64,000 bases of DNA from Rhodococcus sp. ABRD24 (GTDB taxonomy: Bacteria; Actinomycetota; Actinomycetes; Mycobacteriales; Mycobacteriaceae): positions 3,844,001 through 3,908,000 of the forward strand of contig NZ_CP035319.1 of assembly GCF_004328705.1 (NCBI RefSeq), given 5' to 3'. Positions within the stretch are counted from its first letter, which is position 1. Each line of letters begins with the position of its first letter. This document shows positions 16,465 to 26,071 of the stretch, in pieces. The notes below the pieces were generated by a model. The model saw only the letters and a list, made by a program, of their open reading frames with translations, did no database searches and was not told the origin of the DNA. Both the position numbers and the translations under genes were made by a program.

Positions 16465-19322
16465 GTGGGGACGGCGGCCGGGTGCGGGGACACGATCGGG
16501 AATCCGACCCCTGGATCGTTGCGGCGGCGGTCGTCCTCGCTGTCCTCGGCCTGCTCAACCTGGTCTCGATCGGGCTCACGTCGCAGGCGATCCGCCATGC
16601 GTTCTTCACCGTGATCGGACTCGGGTTGATGTGGGTCGTCTCGCGCATGCGGGTGAACAACCTGGCCCGCTTCGGAGTGGCGACTCTCGGGGTCTCGGTC
16701 GTGATGCTGGCAGCGGTGCCGCTCGTCGGGGTCGCGGTCAAGGGCGCCCAGCGGTGGCTGGACTTCGGCCTGTTCACCGTCCAGCCGTCCGAGATTGCCA
16801 AGCTCGGTCTGGTCATGGTGTCGGCAACGATTCTGGCCGGCGGCTATACGTTCGGCCGGTTGGCGGCGGCGTTGGCGATCGCGGGTGCCGTCGTGGCACT
16901 CGTCGCTCTGCAGCCAGACCTGTCGAGTGCCGTGGTGCTCGTCGCGATTGCGCTGTTGATGCTGATCCTGGCCAGGGTGCCGATGGCGCCGCTGATGCCG
17001 GTGTTCGCGCTGGGGATCGCCGCGCTGCCCATTGCCGTGCTCTTCCTCCGCCCGTACCAGCTCGAACGGATCCAGACTTTCGTGTCGAGTGACGCCGATC
17101 CGAGCGGATCGGGCTGGGCATCGATGCAGGCCGATATCGCAATCGGCAGTGGTGGTCTGTGGGGCCTGGCGCGAGACCCCATCTACGATCTGAGGGCCGC
17201 TTACCTTCCCGAAGCGGAGCACGACCTCGCTTTCGCGAGCGTCGTATACGGGTGGGGGCTGTTCGCCGGTATTGCCGTCATCGCGGCCAGCCTGGTGATC
17301 ACCTGGCGTGCCGCGCTCGCCGCACGACGGGCCCGGACCCGGGAAGCCGCGCTCGTGGCCGCGGGCGTCGGCGGGCTGTTCGGTATCCATGCGGTGCTGT
17401 CCATCGGTGCGAGCCTGTCGGTGCTGCCCCAGACCGGAATGCCGCTACCGATGTTCAGCTACGGCGGCACCGTCGCGGTCGTCGGATTCGTCGCGATCGG
17501 GCTCGTGCTCGCCGTGCGCCGCGACGGTGTCGGTCGGCCGCTCTGGGCTCAGCCGTCCACGCGCCGTCGCCGGCCGCGGGGCGTCACCGCGGGTTCTCTC
17601 GCGGTCACCGCACTCCTCGTGGCGATGTCAATCTTCGCCTGGCAGTTGCAGAGCGACCGCGGTCCGGAGTTGCGCGCGCTGAGCGATACCCAGATGACCC
17701 GCTGCATCCGACTGCCCGCCGAGCGGGGCGAGATCCTCGACCGGAACGGTGTGCCGTTGGCGACCAACGTGCCCGAGTACTCCATCTCGGTGGTCAGCCG
17801 AATGTTCGACGAGGACGATTCCGGGGATCGCACCATGCTCGCCGCGCTGCTGGGCGAGCCCGACGCCGAGCTGACGAAGGCCCTGGCGGGCCGCGGCGAA
17901 GGGGAGATGCAGGCCGTCGTCGGCCAGGTTCCCCCCGATCAGGCGCGTCGGATCATCGATGCGAAGCTCCCCGGTGTGCTCGTCGTCCCCTCAGGCCGGC
18001 GACACTATCCGTCCGGAGCCGCGCTCGCTTCCGTCCTCGGCTACGTCGGTGTCGGCGATCCGCAGGACATGGAACGCTGGCCGCAACTCGCACTCGGGTC
18101 TCGGGTCGGCCGAGCTGGTCTCGAGAAGCAGTACGACGCACTGCTCCGCGGCACCGACGGCAGACAGTGCGTCTATGTCGATCCCGCCGGGAATCTGGTC
18201 GGACCGGCCGAGCGCGTGGATCCGGTACCGGGCCACAACCTACGACTGCACCTCGACATCGGCTTGCAGACCCTGGCGACGGACGCACTGGCCCAGGCGG
18301 TCCGCAGCAGCGGAGGTGACCTGGGTGCTGCTGTGGTGATGGACGCGCGCACCGGTGGGGTGCTCGCACTCGCCAGCGTCCCCGGGTACGACAACAACGT
18401 CTACGGTCCGCCCGTCGACGCCGTCGCGCTGGCCGCACAGACCGAGGGGACCGGACCCGGCCGGATGCTCAACCACGCCTACCAGACCGCCGCGCCGCCC
18501 GGCTCGACCTTCAAGATCGTCGTGGCGTCGGCGAACCAGGAGGATCAGGTCCTGGACCCGGAGCGAGTGATCGAGACCGGCGCCGCCTACAGCTACGGCG
18601 GGCACACGTTCGCGAACTGGCAACCGATGGGGCCCAACAAGCTGCTGGGCGCGATCCAGTGGTCGGACAACGTGTACTTCTACAAGCTCGGCGAGCTCCT
18701 CGGTCCCGAGCGGATGGCGAGGACCGCCTCCGAACTCGGCGTGGGCAGCCGATCGGGCATCGATCTTCCCGGCGAGTCCGCGGGGTTCCTCGGCACTCCG
18801 GAAACGGTCGCGGACATCGGTGGCACCTGGTACCCGGGTTCGACCCTGTTGATGGGTATCGGTCAGGGCACCGTGACGGCGACCCCGGTTCAGGTGGCGC
18901 GGTGGACGTCCGGCATCGCCACCGGGTCGATCGTCACCCCGCAGCTCGCCGCCGCCGACGCGACCGGAGACGGGGCGCCCATTCCGACGGGGGAGCCGCA
19001 GCGGCTTCCGTTCGCCGACAAGCTCGGTCCCGTCCGCGCCGGGATGCGGGCGTCGGCCACGGCCGGTACTGCCGGACAGCTCGCCACGCTGCCGGTGACG
19101 GCCGGCGCCAAGACCGGCACGGCGGAGGACCCGTCGGCGCCGGGTGGCCTCAACGCCTGGTTCTCTGCGGTGGTGCCCTTCGAGTCTCCCGAAATCGTTG
19201 TCACGGCCCTGGTGCGCGGCGGTGGCTTCGGATCGGCGACGTCCGGGCCGGTCGTCAAGGCGATACTCGAGCGCTACCTGGCGGAGCGACCGGGGCCGGC
19301 GGCACCGGCACCGGGTCGGTGA
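16461..19322 (+). CDS. SEDS glycosyltransferase-class B PBP fusion (RodA/FtsW + transpeptidase)
   Basis: 953 residues joining two enzymes that normally act as a complex. The N-terminal SEDS part (1 to about 360) has some ten membrane helices, GAQRWLDFGLFTVQPSEIAK, and PEAEHDLAFA with Asp255 at the position of the catalytic aspartate of RodA. After RRRRPRG comes another helix (about 377-397), then a class B PBP pedestal (about 410-590; ERGEILDRNGVPLA) and transpeptidase domain. All three active-site motifs are intact: Ser682 in PPGSTFK, Ser735 in SDN, Lys884 in KTG. The reading frame is unbroken, so this is a true fusion able both to polymerise and to cross-link glycan. It is coupled to the upstream membrane protein. 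Confidence 0.92.
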   Translation: MSGDGGRVRGHDRESDPWIVAAAVVLAVLGLLNLVSIGLTSQAIRHAFFTVIGLGLMWVVSRMRVNNLARFGVATLGVSVVMLAAVPLVGVAVKGAQRWLDFGLFTVQPSEIAKLGLVMVSATILAGGYTFGRLAAALAIAGAVVALVALQPDLSSAVVLVAIALLMLILARVPMAPLMPVFALGIAALPIAVLFLRPYQLERIQTFVSSDADPSGSGWASMQADIAIGSGGLWGLARDPIYDLRAAYLPEAEHDLAFASVVYGWGLFAGIAVIAASLVITWRAALAARRARTREAALVAAGVGGLFGIHAVLSIGASLSVLPQTGMPLPMFSYGGTVAVVGFVAIGLVLAVRRDGVGRPLWAQPSTRRRRPRGVTAGSLAVTALLVAMSIFAWQLQSDRGPELRALSDTQMTRCIRLPAERGEILDRNGVPLATNVPEYSISVVSRMFDEDDSGDRTMLAALLGEPDAELTKALAGRGEGEMQAVVGQVPPDQARRIIDAKLPGVLVVPSGRRHYPSGAALASVLGYVGVGDPQDMERWPQLALGSRVGRAGLEKQYDALLRGTDGRQCVYVDPAGNLVGPAERVDPVPGHNLRLHLDIGLQTLATDALAQAVRSSGGDLGAAVVMDARTGGVLALASVPGYDNNVYGPPVDAVALAAQTEGTGPGRMLNHAYQTAAPPGSTFKIVVASANQEDQVLDPERVIETGAAYSYGGHTFANWQPMGPNKLLGAIQWSDNVYFYKLGELLGPERMARTASELGVGSRSGIDLPGESAGFLGTPETVADIGGTWYPGSTLLMGIGQGTVTATPVQVARWTSGIATGSIVTPQLAAADATGDGAPIPTGEPQRLPFADKLGPVRAGMRASATAGTAGQLATLPVTAGAKTGTAEDPSAPGGLNAWFSAVVPFESPEIVVTALVRGGGFGSATSGPVVKAILERYLAERPGPAAPAPGR

Positions 19323-19353
19323 CCGGATGTTCTTCGGGCTCGGAGCTGGGTGA

Positions 19354-20343
19354 TCAGCCGCTGTAGGCGGCAACGACCTCCGGGTGATCGAGACAGGCCG
19401 TGGCGCCCTCGGCGACGCATGTCAGCGGATGGTCGGCGGTCTTCACCGGGAGCCCGAAGGATTCTTCGAACAGGTGAGACAGCCCGCGGAGCATCGCGCT
19501 GCCCCCGATCACCAGGACGCCCTCGGACATCACGTCACTGATCGCCTGCGGGGGAAGGTCTTCCAGGCACGCGGCCAAGGTCTGCACGATGCCGGTCGTG
19601 GTCGGCCGCAGCGCTTCCACGATCTCCTCGACATCGAGTGAGATCAGCCGTGCACGGCCAGTGACGGCGTCGAGCCCCTCCACCACGAGGGATTGTTCCC
19701 CGGCGGTCTCGGGTGCGCCGATCTTGGCGCGCTCCGCGGTCAGCTCGCCGACGATGATCTGGTGCTCCTCACGCAGGTGGTGGTGCAGCGCCTCGGTCAG
19801 TTCCTCCCCGGCCAGTTGGCAACTGCGGTGCGAGATCACGCCACCGAAACAGATGGCGGTGACTTCCGAGGTGCCGCCACCGACGCTCACGATGAGGTGG
19901 GCGCGAGGTTCGAGTGGGTTGACGCCGCACCCGAGTGCTCCCGCCACCGGTCCGGGGATCAGTCCGACCTTGCGCAGGCCGGCCTCGTGCCCGACCTCGA
20001 GCAGTGCCCGGCGCTCGAGCGGGGTGGCCCCGGCCGGAGCCGAGATGACCGCCGTCGGCCGCCGACCGTACCGCCGGTGCGGGGCGACCTGCTCGAGGAC
20101 TGCTGTGACGAAAGCTCGGGCCGACTCCAGATCCACGATCACGCCGTCGCGCATCGGGCGAACCTGCGTGATTCCTGCGGGCGTTCGGCCGACGAGGTTG
20201 CGCGCGTCCTGGCCGATCGCGAGGGCACGGTGCGGATCTTTGTTCCGAACCAGCATGAAAGACGGTTCGTTCAGGACGATTCCGTCGTCCAAGGTCCCGA
20301 CGACAGTGTTCGTAGTTCCGAGATCGATGCCAAGTCCACGCAC
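19354..20343 (-). CDS. MreB/Hsp70-superfamily actin-like ATPase
   Basis: 329 residues with the actin-fold phosphate loops: GIDLGTTNTVV near the N-terminus, IVSVGGGTSEVTAI in the middle, and VLVIGGSAMLRGLSHLFEES near the end. PMRDGVIVDLESARAF and the tail LPVKTADHPLTCVAEGA match MreB rather than DnaK or FtsA, and the length fits MreB (about 330-350). It is convergent with the SEDS-PBP fusion, 31 bp apart. Apically growing Corynebacteriales are generally thought to do without MreB, so an MreB-like gene here is noteworthy. It lacks the obvious N-terminal amphipathic helix of enterobacterial MreB. Confidence 0.8.
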   Translation of the reverse strand: MRGLGIDLGTTNTVVGTLDDGIVLNEPSFMLVRNKDPHRALAIGQDARNLVGRTPAGITQVRPMRDGVIVDLESARAFVTAVLEQVAPHRRYGRRPTAVISAPAGATPLERRALLEVGHEAGLRKVGLIPGPVAGALGCGVNPLEPRAHLIVSVGGGTSEVTAICFGGVISHRSCQLAGEELTEALHHHLREEHQIIVGELTAERAKIGAPETAGEQSLVVEGLDAVTGRARLISLDVEEIVEALRPTTTGIVQTLAACLEDLPPQAISDVMSEGVLVIGGSAMLRGLSHLFEESFGLPVKTADHPLTCVAEGATACLDHPEVVAAYSG

Positions 20344-20452
20344 GTCGGCCTCCCGAAGGGAATCGAACGAGATGGGTTAGATGCTACGCACCCAGGGGAG
20401 GTTCATGGCCAGTTTCGGGGGCAGTGCTCGATGCGGCCGTCCCCGCGCACGA

Positions 20453-20486
20453 CAGCGCCCGCGGGAGGGGACTCCCGCGGGCGCTG
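20453..20486 (-). terminator. Hairpin after htpG
   Basis: CAGCGCCCGCGGGA and TCCCGCGGGCGCTG form a 14-bp stem around a short GGGGAC loop, 21 bases past the htpG stop. Confidence 0.75.
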
Positions 20487-20506
20487 CGTCGAACCTGTGA
20501 GCGTGC

Positions 20507-22468
20507 CTAGATGGTCCGGGCCAGGCGATTCGCGAGCATTTTTGCGAAGTGTGCCGGATCTTCCAGCTCGCCGCCCTCTGCGAGAAGTGCGGTGCCGTAG
20601 AGCAATTCGGCGGTCTCGGCGAGGCTCGGGTCGTCGCCGCGCTCGGCGTGCGCGGCGCGCAGACCTTCGACCAGTGGGTGCGTCGGGTTGAGCTCGAGGA
20701 TCCGCTTGAAGTGCGGGACCTCCTGGCCCGAGGCGCGGTACATGCGCTCGAGCGACGGTGTCATTCCGAACTCGTCGCCGACGATGCAGGCGGGGGAGTC
20801 GGTCAGGCGGGTTGACAGTCGCACCTGCTTGACCTGATCCTCGAGCGCCGAGGTGAGCCAGGCGAGGACGTCGGCGAACTGCTTGTCCTGTTCCTCCCGC
20901 TTGGCCTCGGCGTCCTTCTTCTCCTCCTCGGTGTCGAGGTCCACCTCACCCTTCGCAATCGACTGGAGCGGCTTGCCGTCGAACTCCGGTACCGACGTCA
21001 CCCACATCTCGTCGACCGGATCGGTCAGCAGCAGCACCTCGAGTCCTCTCGCGCGGAACGCCTCCATGTGCGGGGACGCCTCGAGCTGCTGGCGGGACTC
21101 GCCGGTGAGGTAGTAGATCTGCTCCTGGCCGTCCTTCATCCGTTCGACGTACTGCGCGAGCGTGGTCTGCTCGTCCTCGCTGTGTGTCGACGCGAACGAG
21201 GAGATCTCGAGCAGGGTGTCGCGGTTGTCGAAGTCCGAGAGCAGACCCTCCTTGAGGACCCGACCGAACTGCGACCATACGGTCCGGTACTTCTCCCGGG
21301 TGGCCTCGTCCTCGGACGAGAGCATGTCCTTGATGGTGGTGAGGACCTTCTTGGTGAGGCGACGGCGGATCGCACGGATCTGCCGGTCCTGCTGCAGAAT
21401 CTCGCGAGAGACGTTGAGCGACAGGTCCTGCGCGTCCACGACACCCTTGACGAAGCGCAGGTACTCGGGCATGAGTTCCTCGCAGTCGTCCATGATGAAC
21501 ACCCGCTTGACGTACAGGTGGATGCCGGCGCGGTGCTCCCGCGAGAACAGGTCGAACGGCGCGTGTGAAGGGATGAACAGCAGCGCCTGGTACTCGAAGG
21601 TGCCCTCGGCCTTCATCGGGATGACCTCGAGCGGGTCGTCCCACGAGTGGCTGACGTGCTTGTAGAACTCGTTGTACTCGTCGTCGGAGACCTCGCTGCG
21701 CGGGCGGGCCCACAGCGCCTTCATCGAGTTGAGCGTTTCGGTCTCGACGACCGTCTTCGGCGCGTCGTCGGCGTCGTCGTCACTCTTCGGTGCCGGACGC
21801 TCGACCTGCATCCGGACCGGGTAGGCGATGAAATCCGAGTAGCGCTTGACGATCTCGCGGAGCTTGCGCTCGGACGCGTAGTCGTACAGGTGGTCCTCGA
21901 CGTCCTCGGGCTTGAGGTGCAGCGTCACCGACGTGCCCTGGGGGGCGTCGTCGACGGTCTCGATCGTGTACGTGGCGTCGCCGCTGGATTCCCACCGTGT
22001 CGCGTGCTTCTCGCCGGCCTTGCGGGTGAGCAGCGTGACCTTGTCGGCGACCATGAACGTCGAATAGAAGCCGATGCCGAACTGGCCGATCAATTCTTCC
22101 TGTGCGGAAGCTGCGGCCGCGCCTTCTCTGGCCTCGCGCAGCTTGCGGCGCAGCTCGGCCGTCCCCGACTTCGCAAGCGTGCCGATCAGGTCGATCACCT
22201 CGTCGCGGGACATGCCGATGCCGTTGTCCTGCACAGTCAGCGTGCGCGCCTCCTTGTCGACCGCGAGGTCGATGTGCAGATCGGACGTATCGGCCTCGAG
22301 GTCCTTGTCGCGGAACGCTTCGAGCTTCAACTTGTCCAGTGCGTCCGAGGCGTTGGAGACGAGCTCCCGGAGGAAGGTGTCCTTGTTGGAGTACACCGAG
22401 TGGATCATCAGATCCAGAATCTGTCGAGTCTCCGTCTGGAACTCGCGCTGTTCGGTATTCGTGGTCAT
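20507..22468 (-). CDS. htpG: Hsp90-family chaperone HtpG
   Basis: 653 residues in the usual order: GHKL ATPase domain (1 to about 230), middle domain and C-terminal dimerisation domain. ATPase motifs are REFQTETRQILDLMIHS, FLRELVSNASDALDKL, VQDNGIGMSRDEVIDLIGT and IGQFGIGFYSTFMV. The middle domain shows YVKRVFIMDDCEELMPEYLR and DLSLNVSREILQQDR. The ATG at 22468 is chosen because Hsp90 homology begins there, although the frame stays open upstream to 22672. It has its own terminator. It is cytosolic and probably stress-induced, though no HspR or HrcA site was evident. Confidence 0.97.
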   Translation of the reverse strand: MTTNTEQREFQTETRQILDLMIHSVYSNKDTFLRELVSNASDALDKLKLEAFRDKDLEADTSDLHIDLAVDKEARTLTVQDNGIGMSRDEVIDLIGTLAKSGTAELRRKLREAREGAAAASAQEELIGQFGIGFYSTFMVADKVTLLTRKAGEKHATRWESSGDATYTIETVDDAPQGTSVTLHLKPEDVEDHLYDYASERKLREIVKRYSDFIAYPVRMQVERPAPKSDDDADDAPKTVVETETLNSMKALWARPRSEVSDDEYNEFYKHVSHSWDDPLEVIPMKAEGTFEYQALLFIPSHAPFDLFSREHRAGIHLYVKRVFIMDDCEELMPEYLRFVKGVVDAQDLSLNVSREILQQDRQIRAIRRRLTKKVLTTIKDMLSSEDEATREKYRTVWSQFGRVLKEGLLSDFDNRDTLLEISSFASTHSEDEQTTLAQYVERMKDGQEQIYYLTGESRQQLEASPHMEAFRARGLEVLLLTDPVDEMWVTSVPEFDGKPLQSIAKGEVDLDTEEEKKDAEAKREEQDKQFADVLAWLTSALEDQVKQVRLSTRLTDSPACIVGDEFGMTPSLERMYRASGQEVPHFKRILELNPTHPLVEGLRAAHAERGDDPSLAETAELLYGTALLAEGGELEDPAHFAKMLANRLARTI

Positions 22469-22726
22469 TCCTGGTTCCCTTCGACAGCAGAACGGTCGAG
22501 ACAAATCGTAGGACGGCGCCGACTGCTCGGGTGTGGAAGGGGCGGCGATTGCGGCGCGGCGGCCGGCGGAAGTTGCCGACGGTCCGGAGATCGAGCGGCT
22601 TGCGGTGCCGAAACCGACGTATCCTGAATTCGTGCTTGTTGCGCGCGGATCCCGGGCGCTCGGGCTGCGCATCCAGTGAGCCGACCCGAGGGGAGGGCTG
22701 GGAACTTGCCTTCCAGGACGGGCGGT

Positions 22727-25042
22727 ATGACGCAGAGCAGAGCCGGACGGGGAAACCTGCCCGAAGAGGTCAACAGTTTTGTCGGTCGCAGGCTCGAGAT
22801 CGCCGAAGCCCGGCGGCTGCTATCCGAATCACGCCTCCTGACGCTGGCTGGACCGGGAGGGGTCGGCAAGACGCGGCTCGCCCTCCGGGTGGCCGGGGAC
22901 GCACAGCGAGCATTTGTCGACGGCACTTGGTTCGTCGACCTGAGCCAGCTCCACGATGCCGACCTGTTGGCGCAGACCGTGGCCGGAACCCTCGGCCTTC
23001 AGGACTGGTCGGTTCGGTCGCCGGAGGCAGTGCTGATCGATCATCTCGCGGCCCGCCGAGCATTGTTGGTGTTCGACAACTGTGAGCACCTCGTCGCTCC
23101 CGTTGCCGCTCTCACGGCGTCGCTGCTCCGAGCCTGCCCCGGATTGTCGATCCTGGCGACCAGTCGAGAACCGCTCGGCATCGGTGGGGAGGTCGTGATG
23201 CGGGTGCCGCCGTTGACTGTCCCGGATGGATCCGGATCGATCTCGTCACCGGCCGCGGCGTCCAGCTACGACGCGATGGTGCTGTTCGAGGAGAGGGCGC
23301 GTACCGCCGTGCCCAGTTTCCGGCTCACCGACGACACCAGTCCCGTGGTTGCCCGGATCTGTGAGCGACTCGAGGGCATGCCCCTGCCGATCGAGCTGGC
23401 GGCAGCCCGGCTGCGGGCGCTGTCCGTCAACCAGGTGCTCGAACGCCTCAGCGACCGATTCCGGCTGCTGACCATGGGGACCCGCACCACGCCGAGCCGT
23501 CAACAGACTCTGAAATTGTGCGTCGACTGGAGCTACGACCTGTGTACTGCACGCGAACAGTGGCTGTGGGCGCGTCTGTCGGTGTTCGCGGGAAGCTTCG
23601 AGTTGGACGCGATCGAGGGCGTGGTGGCAGACGAGCCGACCGATGGCGATCTGCTCGATCTCGTGACGTCATTGGTCGACAAGTCGATCCTGATCCGAGA
23701 AGAGGCGGATGCGACTGTGCGGTATCGCATGCTCGACACCCTCCGCGAGTACGGCCGGGAGCGGTTGCGCGAGGATGGCGAGCCGACCCTGCTGAGTCGC
23801 CGGCACCGGGATTGGTACGAGGCGCTCGTGCAAGGAGCCCAACGTGATTGGATCGGCCCCCGGCAGATCGAGTGGGTGGTGAGGCTCGAAAGCGAACAAG
23901 CGAATCTGCGCGAGGCGATGGAGTTCTGTCTCGGCGACCCGATGTCCGCCGGCGCCGCCGTGCGGATCCCCGCTGGGCTGTACGAGTTCTGGATCGTGCG
24001 AGGTCAATTCAACGAGGGACGCTACTGGCTCGACCGCGCCCTCGGTGACGGTGGGCCGCCGACCGTCGACCTCGGCGTCGCGATGTGCGTAGACAGTGTG
24101 CTGGCGGCACTGCAGCGAGACATACCGGCGAGCACGGTGCTCGCGGAGAAGGCCCGCCGCATAGCCGATCGGGTGGCAGATCCATCCCTGGGCGCGCTGG
24201 CCGCATTCGCGCGGGGCTGCTGCGCGGTCGCCCGCGACGATCTCGACCTGGGTGGCGTCTCGCTGGAACAGGCCGCCGAGTTCTTTCGAGCGGACGGAGA
24301 TGATTCCCGACTGATCCAGGTGTTGTACTGGCTCGGATTCGTCGTCGACACCCTCGGCGATCCGGCACGATCGGCTGATCTCTACGACGAACTCCTCGAG
24401 CTGGCCGATGCCCACGGAGAGACTATGTGGCGCGCAATGGCGATGTCCGACTACGGATTCACGATGTGGCGCCGCGGTGAATGCGAGCGCGGAACCGAGC
24501 TTCTAGAACAGTCCCTGCCGCAGCTTCGCATACTGGGCAATCAATTCGGTTTCGCATGGTGTTTCGAGGAACTCGCGTGGACGGCCGCCGAGGCAAACCC
24601 GGAGCGGGCCGCAGTGCTGATGGGCGTCGCCGACACCCTGTTCGCCGCTACGGGTAGTCCCATGGCGACGTTTCGGACCATGGTCGACTATCACGATTCC
24701 TGCGTGCGATCCGCAGTTGATGCGCTGGGGAACAAGGCATACGACGCGGCGTTCGAGTGGGGGAAGACGATGAGTCTCGACGAGGCAATCGCCTATGCGC
24801 TCGGCGAACAGCCGCCGGACATTCTGCCGTCACCCACGGCCGACAGCGGCGGGTTGACCCCTCGAGAGCGCGAGGTGGCGGACCTCGTGGCACAGGGGAT
24901 GACGAACAAGGCGATCGCCGAGAGGCTGGTGATCTCTCAGCGCACCGTCGAGGGGCACGTCGAGCACATACGGGACAAACTGGGCTTCAAATCGCGCGCA
25001 CAGATCGCCGCGTGGACCGTCGAACATCACGGGGACGGTTGA
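22727..25042 (+). CDS. NB-ARC ATPase / LuxR-type transcriptional regulator
   Basis: 771 residues. An N-terminal STAND ATPase shows Walker A GPGGVGKT (42-49), Walker B LLVFDNCEHL, sensor LSILATSREPLG and the GMPLPIELAAARL motif. The middle 350 residues are helical repeats, probably TPR-like. The C-terminus is a LuxR HTH (about 700-765; LTPREREVADLVAQGMTNKA, then ISQRTVEGHVEHIRDKLGF). The combination resembles the large mycobacterial LuxR/ATPase regulators and activates transcription on sensing an unknown ligand. ATG 22727 has AGGACGG upstream; GTG 22676 is an alternative. It is divergent from htpG, and no obvious target operon adjoins. Confidence 0.85.
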   Translation: MTQSRAGRGNLPEEVNSFVGRRLEIAEARRLLSESRLLTLAGPGGVGKTRLALRVAGDAQRAFVDGTWFVDLSQLHDADLLAQTVAGTLGLQDWSVRSPEAVLIDHLAARRALLVFDNCEHLVAPVAALTASLLRACPGLSILATSREPLGIGGEVVMRVPPLTVPDGSGSISSPAAASSYDAMVLFEERARTAVPSFRLTDDTSPVVARICERLEGMPLPIELAAARLRALSVNQVLERLSDRFRLLTMGTRTTPSRQQTLKLCVDWSYDLCTAREQWLWARLSVFAGSFELDAIEGVVADEPTDGDLLDLVTSLVDKSILIREEADATVRYRMLDTLREYGRERLREDGEPTLLSRRHRDWYEALVQGAQRDWIGPRQIEWVVRLESEQANLREAMEFCLGDPMSAGAAVRIPAGLYEFWIVRGQFNEGRYWLDRALGDGGPPTVDLGVAMCVDSVLAALQRDIPASTVLAEKARRIADRVADPSLGALAAFARGCCAVARDDLDLGGVSLEQAAEFFRADGDDSRLIQVLYWLGFVVDTLGDPARSADLYDELLELADAHGETMWRAMAMSDYGFTMWRRGECERGTELLEQSLPQLRILGNQFGFAWCFEELAWTAAEANPERAAVLMGVADTLFAATGSPMATFRTMVDYHDSCVRSAVDALGNKAYDAAFEWGKTMSLDEAIAYALGEQPPDILPSPTADSGGLTPREREVADLVAQGMTNKAIAERLVISQRTVEGHVEHIRDKLGFKSRAQIAAWTVEHHGDG

Positions 25043-25178
25043 ACGTCGGCGGCCGTCGCTCAGCCGTGACACTGCTGAGCGTACGTGACTGGGGACGGCA
25101 CGTTCGGGCTGGTCGATGTGTACGTCCAGCCCGAACGTGTCGGATGCCGCCACTGTGTCGGCGGGGCAATCGTTCCGG

Positions 25179-25703
25179 TCAGAACAACCAGGGCACCTCG
25201 TCGTGCCCGAAATCGAGGAAATCACCGAAACGACCCGAGTAGAAGGCGAGTCCGTTCCCGTCACGCCAACGCATATCGGTAACCTCGCCGTAGAAGACGC
25301 GATGGTCTCCAACGTCGTGCGCGGCGTGGACCGTGCACTCGAGTTGTGCGAGGGCATCTTTGATCATCGGCAGGCCGGCGCGGCCCAGGTCGAAGGGCAG
25401 ATCCTCGAACCTGGCACCGCCACGGGTAGCGAAACGGCGGGCAAGTGCCTCCTGTCTCGAGCCCAGGATCGACACCGCAAAAGCTCCGGTCTGGTCGACT
25501 GCTGTGGTTGTCCGCGACCCCTGGGTGAGGGAAACGAGAAGGATCGCCGGTTCGAGACTTATCGAGGTGAGCGAACTGATCGTCATCGCACACGGATCGC
25601 CGGAGCCGTCGTCGGCACTGACGACGGCGACGCCGGTGGTGAAACGGCCCATGCTGCGCCGCATGTCCGTCGGGGTGGGGGTCTGGAATGCAGGCAGAGT
25701 CAT
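25179..25703 (-). CDS. Flavin reductase component of a two-component monooxygenase
   Basis: 174 residues of the HpaC/RutF-like flavin:NAD(P)H reductase family: MRRSMGRFTTGVAVVSA, AMTISSLTSISLEPAILLVS, FAVSILGSRQEALARRFA, VFYGEVTDMRW. It would supply reduced flavin to the HpaB-type oxygenase encoded two genes upstream. It is the last gene of a seven-gene leftward operon and starts 8 bp after the cupin gene. The ATG at 25703 is where family homology begins. Confidence 0.88.
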   Translation of the reverse strand: MTLPAFQTPTPTDMRRSMGRFTTGVAVVSADDGSGDPCAMTISSLTSISLEPAILLVSLTQGSRTTTAVDQTGAFAVSILGSRQEALARRFATRGGARFEDLPFDLGRAGLPMIKDALAQLECTVHAAHDVGDHRVFYGEVTDMRWRDGNGLAFYSGRFGDFLDFGHDEVPWLF

Positions 25704-25711
25704 TGTCGGAC

Positions 25712-26059
25712 CTACTTGCTGTGGTACCGGACTTCGAAGGTCACGACACCTTCGTCTGTGCTCCAAGGACCGTGTGGCATTCCCGGCGGACGGCAGGCGT
25801 ACATCCCCGCCGTGAATGTCTCCCCCAGTGTGAGATCGGTGAACGATCCTTCCAAGATGTAGACCTCTTCCCAGAAGTCGTGCTTCTGGACGCCCATCGG
25901 TGTCGAGTCGGCGCCGGGCTCGTACCGCAGGATCCGCGTTGCCACCCTTCCCTCTGGGTCCGAGGCCAGGATGCGTTCGGTGATCATCGGGTTGTCTCCC
26001 GGACAGACTGTGTAGTCGATATCGGTGACCGGGAAGAACTCGTATTCGGGCTTTGCCAT
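25712..26059 (-). CDS. Small cupin-domain protein
   Basis: 115 residues, a single cupin barrel. Motif 1 is KHDFWEEVYILEGSFTD and motif 2 is RPPGMPHGPWSTDEG, giving candidate metal ligands of the His/Glu/His kind. It lies between the monooxygenase and its flavin reductase, spaced 12 and 8 bp from them, so it probably processes the product of the oxygenase. A ring-opening, isomerase or accessory role cannot be distinguished. Confidence 0.75.
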   Translation of the reverse strand: MAKPEYEFFPVTDIDYTVCPGDNPMITERILASDPEGRVATRILRYEPGADSTPMGVQKHDFWEEVYILEGSFTDLTLGETFTAGMYACRPPGMPHGPWSTDEGVVTFEVRYHSK

Positions 26060-26071
26060 GATCTGTTCCCT

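Noticed and set aside
22469..22672. N-terminal extension of htpG
   Set aside because: The frame is open but the Hsp90 domain starts exactly at ATG 22468; the extension is Ser/Arg/Ala-rich and covers the promoter region.
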